This document shows, one piece after another, positions 13,654 through 15,249 of a stretch of DNA of 15,249 nt (positions are counted from its first letter, which is position 1; every line of letters begins with the position of its first letter). This stretch comes from Bacillota bacterium. Lineage in GTDB: Bacteria > Bacillota > UBA994. Under the pieces are notes generated by a model, which saw nothing but the letters and a program-made list of their open reading frames with translations, was not told the DNA's origin and made no database searches. A program made the translations under genes and the position numbers. The stretch covers positions 1 through 15,249 of the forward strand of contig QLUS01000029.1 of the NCBI GenBank assembly GCA_018725535.1, given 5' to 3'.

Positions 13654-14036
13654 GTCAAGGTCTCAACCCTATTTTCTGGCTTAGTTTCGTGGATGGCCAC
13701 GGATTGCACATGGACGTTTACTTCTACCACCACGAGGCCGGTCATAGTCTCTATGGCGGTGCGCACGTTTTCCTGTACGCGCAGCGCAACTTCGGGAATT
13801 TTAACGCCGTAATCTAGGATCACGTATACATCAACGGCGGCCTCTCGCTCGCCTACAGTGACTTTTACTCCCTTGGAAAGGTTGCTTTTGCGCAGCATCT
13901 CTACTATGGATACACCGCTCATGCCCGTCACCCCAGGGACTTCACTGGCGGCTAGCCCCGCGATGGTACCCACAACATCCGGCTCAATGCGGACCGTGCC
14001 CACATCAGTTGAGCCGTGTTGGAGAGCTTTTTCCAA
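13650..14036 (-). CDS. Asp23/Gls24 family envelope stress response protein
   Basis: This 128-residue soluble protein of the Asp23/Gls24 (DUF322) family begins GTVRIEPDVVGTIAGLAASE, then VPGVTGMSG, then EAAVDVYVILDYGVKIPEVA and VQENVRTAIETMTGLVVVEVNVHV split across residues 70-115. This is the characteristic beta-alpha pattern also present in AmaP. It probably polymerises next to the membrane with AmaP. TTG 14036 is the preferred start: an exceptionally complete ribosome site lies eight bases upstream, and the in-frame GTG 14045 falls inside that site. A probable promoter precedes it, so it likely heads its own transcript despite directly following the spoIIIA genes. Confidence 0.93.
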   Translation of the reverse strand: MEKALQHGSTDVGTVRIEPDVVGTIAGLAASEVPGVTGMSGVSIVEMLRKSNLSKGVKVTVGEREAAVDVYVILDYGVKIPEVALRVQENVRTAIETMTGLVVVEVNVHVQSVAIHETKPENRVETLT

Positions 14037-14038
14037 AC

Positions 14039-14050
14039 AGATCACCTCCT
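14039..14050 (-). promoter_or_regulatory. Extended Shine-Dalgarno of asp23 that decides a TTG start
   Basis: AGGAGGTGATCT on the minus strand is complementary to essentially the whole 3' tail of 16S rRNA (GAUCACCUCC core). It indicates strong translation initiation and excludes the GTG at 14045 as start, leaving TTG 14036. Confidence 0.85.
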
Positions 14051-14065
14051 GCTTGTTACGGGCTT

Positions 14066-14094
14066 ATTATATCAGAACTTATACCCCTGAAACA
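14066..14094 (-). promoter_or_regulatory. Probable sigma-A promoter for the asp23-amaP operon
   Basis: On the minus strand TGTTTC (14089-14094) is followed after 17 bases by TATAAT (14066-14071). A TGA just upstream of the -10 box forms an extended -10 (TGnTATAAT). The -10 is a perfect consensus; the -35 is weak, as tolerated with an extended -10. It lies immediately beyond the end of the spoIIIA-type gene and 16 bases before the asp23 ribosome site. Confidence 0.7.
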
Positions 14095-14096
14095 GC

Positions 14097-14867
14097 CTAT
14101 TTACGAAACCTCACACGCACATTCTGCAGGCGTAGGCCGCTGATGTTACAGACCGTTTCCGCGATGGTCAAGGCTTCAGTCTCCGTCATACTGTCGGCAC
14201 GTACTACCGCTACGGCGTTTCCTTCGCCGAAAACGACGACGGCGTCAACAAAACCCTGACCAATGATCAGGCGCTCAATCTGTTTTTCTTGCTCCCGACG
14301 GGTGCTGGCGTTCATGATCTCTACTTGCGCCTTGCCCCGCGCCGCAGCGTCAAGGTTTGGGTTGTTCATCATCCCTTTAAGTAGTTCGATTCTTAGGCTC
14401 CTCTCCCTGTCCCGTTCGAGGCGATGCTCCGCAAAGTACTCGCTTTCCCCTATCGCGGGTACTCCGCTCACCGGTATCGTTCCGTTGATCGGTCCCAATC
14501 GGCTGACGGGTTGCGGCGGCCACAGCGAGTACATGCTGCGGCGAGTTTCTTCTCTGTTGGTAGCGAACTCGGTCTGCCCCGAGGCGGCAAAAGTAATCAT
14601 CACCGCGACTTGCCCCGCGCCTGCAATATGGGACAGGTGTGTAACTAACTGCGCTTCGAGGCTTCTCTGGTATTCGAGCAGTGAACTTAGACTCGACTCT
14701 GTCAGTAATGACGATTCTCTCTGCGCATGGACTAGCGTCGTATCCCGCTGAGGCACCGGAGGTGAATACAGCCGTAGAGCCACCAAAACCAAGGCGAGCG
14801 CTAGCAGCAACTGCACTTTCTTGTTTTCAAGGAGCTTTTGCATAGTGTTGGTTACGGTATCACTCAC
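14097..14867 (-). CDS. Chimeric SpoIIIAG-SpoIIIAH sporulation channel protein
   Basis: SpoIIIAG and SpoIIIAH are normally separate mother-cell membrane proteins forming rings of the feeding-tube channel; AH also binds forespore SpoIIQ. Here one 256-residue product carries parts of both. Residues 1-35 have a short tail and one membrane helix (NKKVQLLLALALVLVALRLY), as in SpoIIIAG. Residues 64-108 (LLEYQRSLEAQLVTHLSHIA, then GAGQVAVMITFAASG, TNREETRR) match the SpoIIIAG helix-strand start of its ring-building motif. From about 143 (EYFAEHRLERDRERSLRIEL, then NNPNLDAAARGKAQ, EKQIERLIIGQGFVDAVVVF, ending NVRVRF) it matches SpoIIIAH. Missing are the rest of the SpoIIIAG fold (usual GVLVVAEGA strand-helix-strand) and the SpoIIIAH membrane helix. 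GTG 14867 follows AGGAG by nine bases. No separate spoIIIAH follows; asp23 is next. An in-frame deletion or stable fusion are both possible. Confidence 0.82.
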   Translation of the reverse strand: MSDTVTNTMQKLLENKKVQLLLALALVLVALRLYSPPVPQRDTTLVHAQRESSLLTESSLSSLLEYQRSLEAQLVTHLSHIAGAGQVAVMITFAASGQTEFATNREETRRSMYSLWPPQPVSRLGPINGTIPVSGVPAIGESEYFAEHRLERDRERSLRIELLKGMMNNPNLDAAARGKAQVEIMNASTRREQEKQIERLIIGQGFVDAVVVFGEGNAVAVVRADSMTETEALTIAETVCNISGLRLQNVRVRFRK

Positions 14868-14879
14868 TTTTCATCACTC

Positions 14880-15249
14880 CTATCTCACTTGCATCGTTAT
14901 TGCTGCGGGACTGAGATCATACCTGTCGGCCAGTACCCCCCTTAGTCGCGCAAGCATTTCGCCATAAGCTGTGGACAGAACGCCGTCCTTAACTGTCAGG
15001 GTTAGCAGCACGTGCGTGGGCTGAGCAAAGTGCGGGCTCGCTGCTTCACGTTCGAGGGACACTTCGACTAGAGCGGCGGTCACTAGGGGCTCCGTCCAAG
15101 CGAGCTCCGCGATCCTGCCCTCTAGCAGCAGTTCATAGGTCAGCCACGTCGATTGCTCTGACAGCGGCCTGAGGAGAACCTCCCCTATCCCGCACCGTTG
15201 TATAGCACCCACCTGCAAAGCAGTCACGTCGAGCTCACCCGTAAGTAGC
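14880..15249 (-). CDS. spoIIIAF: SpoIIIAF, C-terminal part running off the right edge
   Basis: The frame is open from the window edge to a TAG at 14880, about 122 residues. It lacks the N-terminal membrane helices, which should lie outside the window. Sequence similarity is modest: the end (LADRYDLSPAAITMQVR) resembles the SpoIIIAF C-terminus (pattern LA-x-x-[YW]-x-[LI]-x-x-x-x-ITV). The main evidence is position: immediately upstream (12 bases) of the SpoIIIAG-like gene and co-directional. The GTG at 15227 is probably an internal valine, not a start, because the frame continues upstream. SpoIIIAF is a component of the spoIIIA-encoded mother-cell channel. No frameshift is visible in this portion. 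Confidence 0.72.
   Translation of the reverse strand, partial: LLTGELDVTALQVGAIQRCGIGEVLLRPLSEQSTWLTYELLLEGRIAELAWTEPLVTAALVEVSLEREAASPHFAQPTHVLLTLTVKDGVLSTAYGEMLARLRGVLADRYDLSPAAITMQVR

Overview
The window comes from an anaerobic, endospore-lineage Bacillota (Clostridia-like). The evidence is gene content and order: a spoIIIA operon end, the asp23/amaP/nusB group, folD-xseA-xseB-ispA-dxs-tlyA-nadK-recN, then spoIVB-spo0A, and finally the first codons of a butyrate kinase. Every gene lies on the minus strand, so the biological order runs from right to left. Shine-Dalgarno sites are strong, and TTG or GTG starts are unusually frequent. I cannot name a genus.

Layout from right (upstream) to left: (i) 14097-15249 holds the end of spoIIIAF and a single 256-residue gene that looks like a SpoIIIAG/SpoIIIAH chimera. 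(ii) 12810-14094 holds a probable promoter, then asp23, amaP and a DUF2273 membrane protein of the cell-envelope Asp23/Gls24 system. Two tandem palindromes sit between asp23 and amaP. (iii) 2665-12779 is a tightly packed housekeeping run: nusB, a Kae1/TsaD-like paralogue, folD, xseA, xseB, ispA, a divergent PAP2-like membrane protein, dxs, tlyA, nadK, recN. Many of these genes overlap or abut, so one long coupled operon is likely. dxs and ispA supply isoprenoid precursors; xseA/xseB and recN act in DNA repair; nadK and folD supply NADP and one-carbon cofactors. argR, which often sits between nadK and recN in relatives, is absent.

(iv) 440-2548 holds spoIVB and spo0A, and neither has an open frame from end to end. 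spo0A has one frameshift in a GT repeat. spoIVB has three single-base shifts and appears to lack about 35 codons of its PDZ domain. (v) 65-440 is non-coding: the spo0A terminator, two 25-bp direct repeats, and a small 139-bp element with 27-bp terminal inverted repeats around three perfect 16-bp tandem copies. (vi) 1-64 is the start of butyrate kinase.

The most interesting theme is that all visible damage or fusion is concentrated in sporulation genes (spo0A, spoIVB, spoIIIAG/AH), while about a dozen interleaved housekeeping genes are intact. This suggests a lineage losing, or having remodelled, endospore formation. Sequencing error remains a competing explanation for the small indels, but not easily for the in-frame PDZ loss or the G/H fusion.
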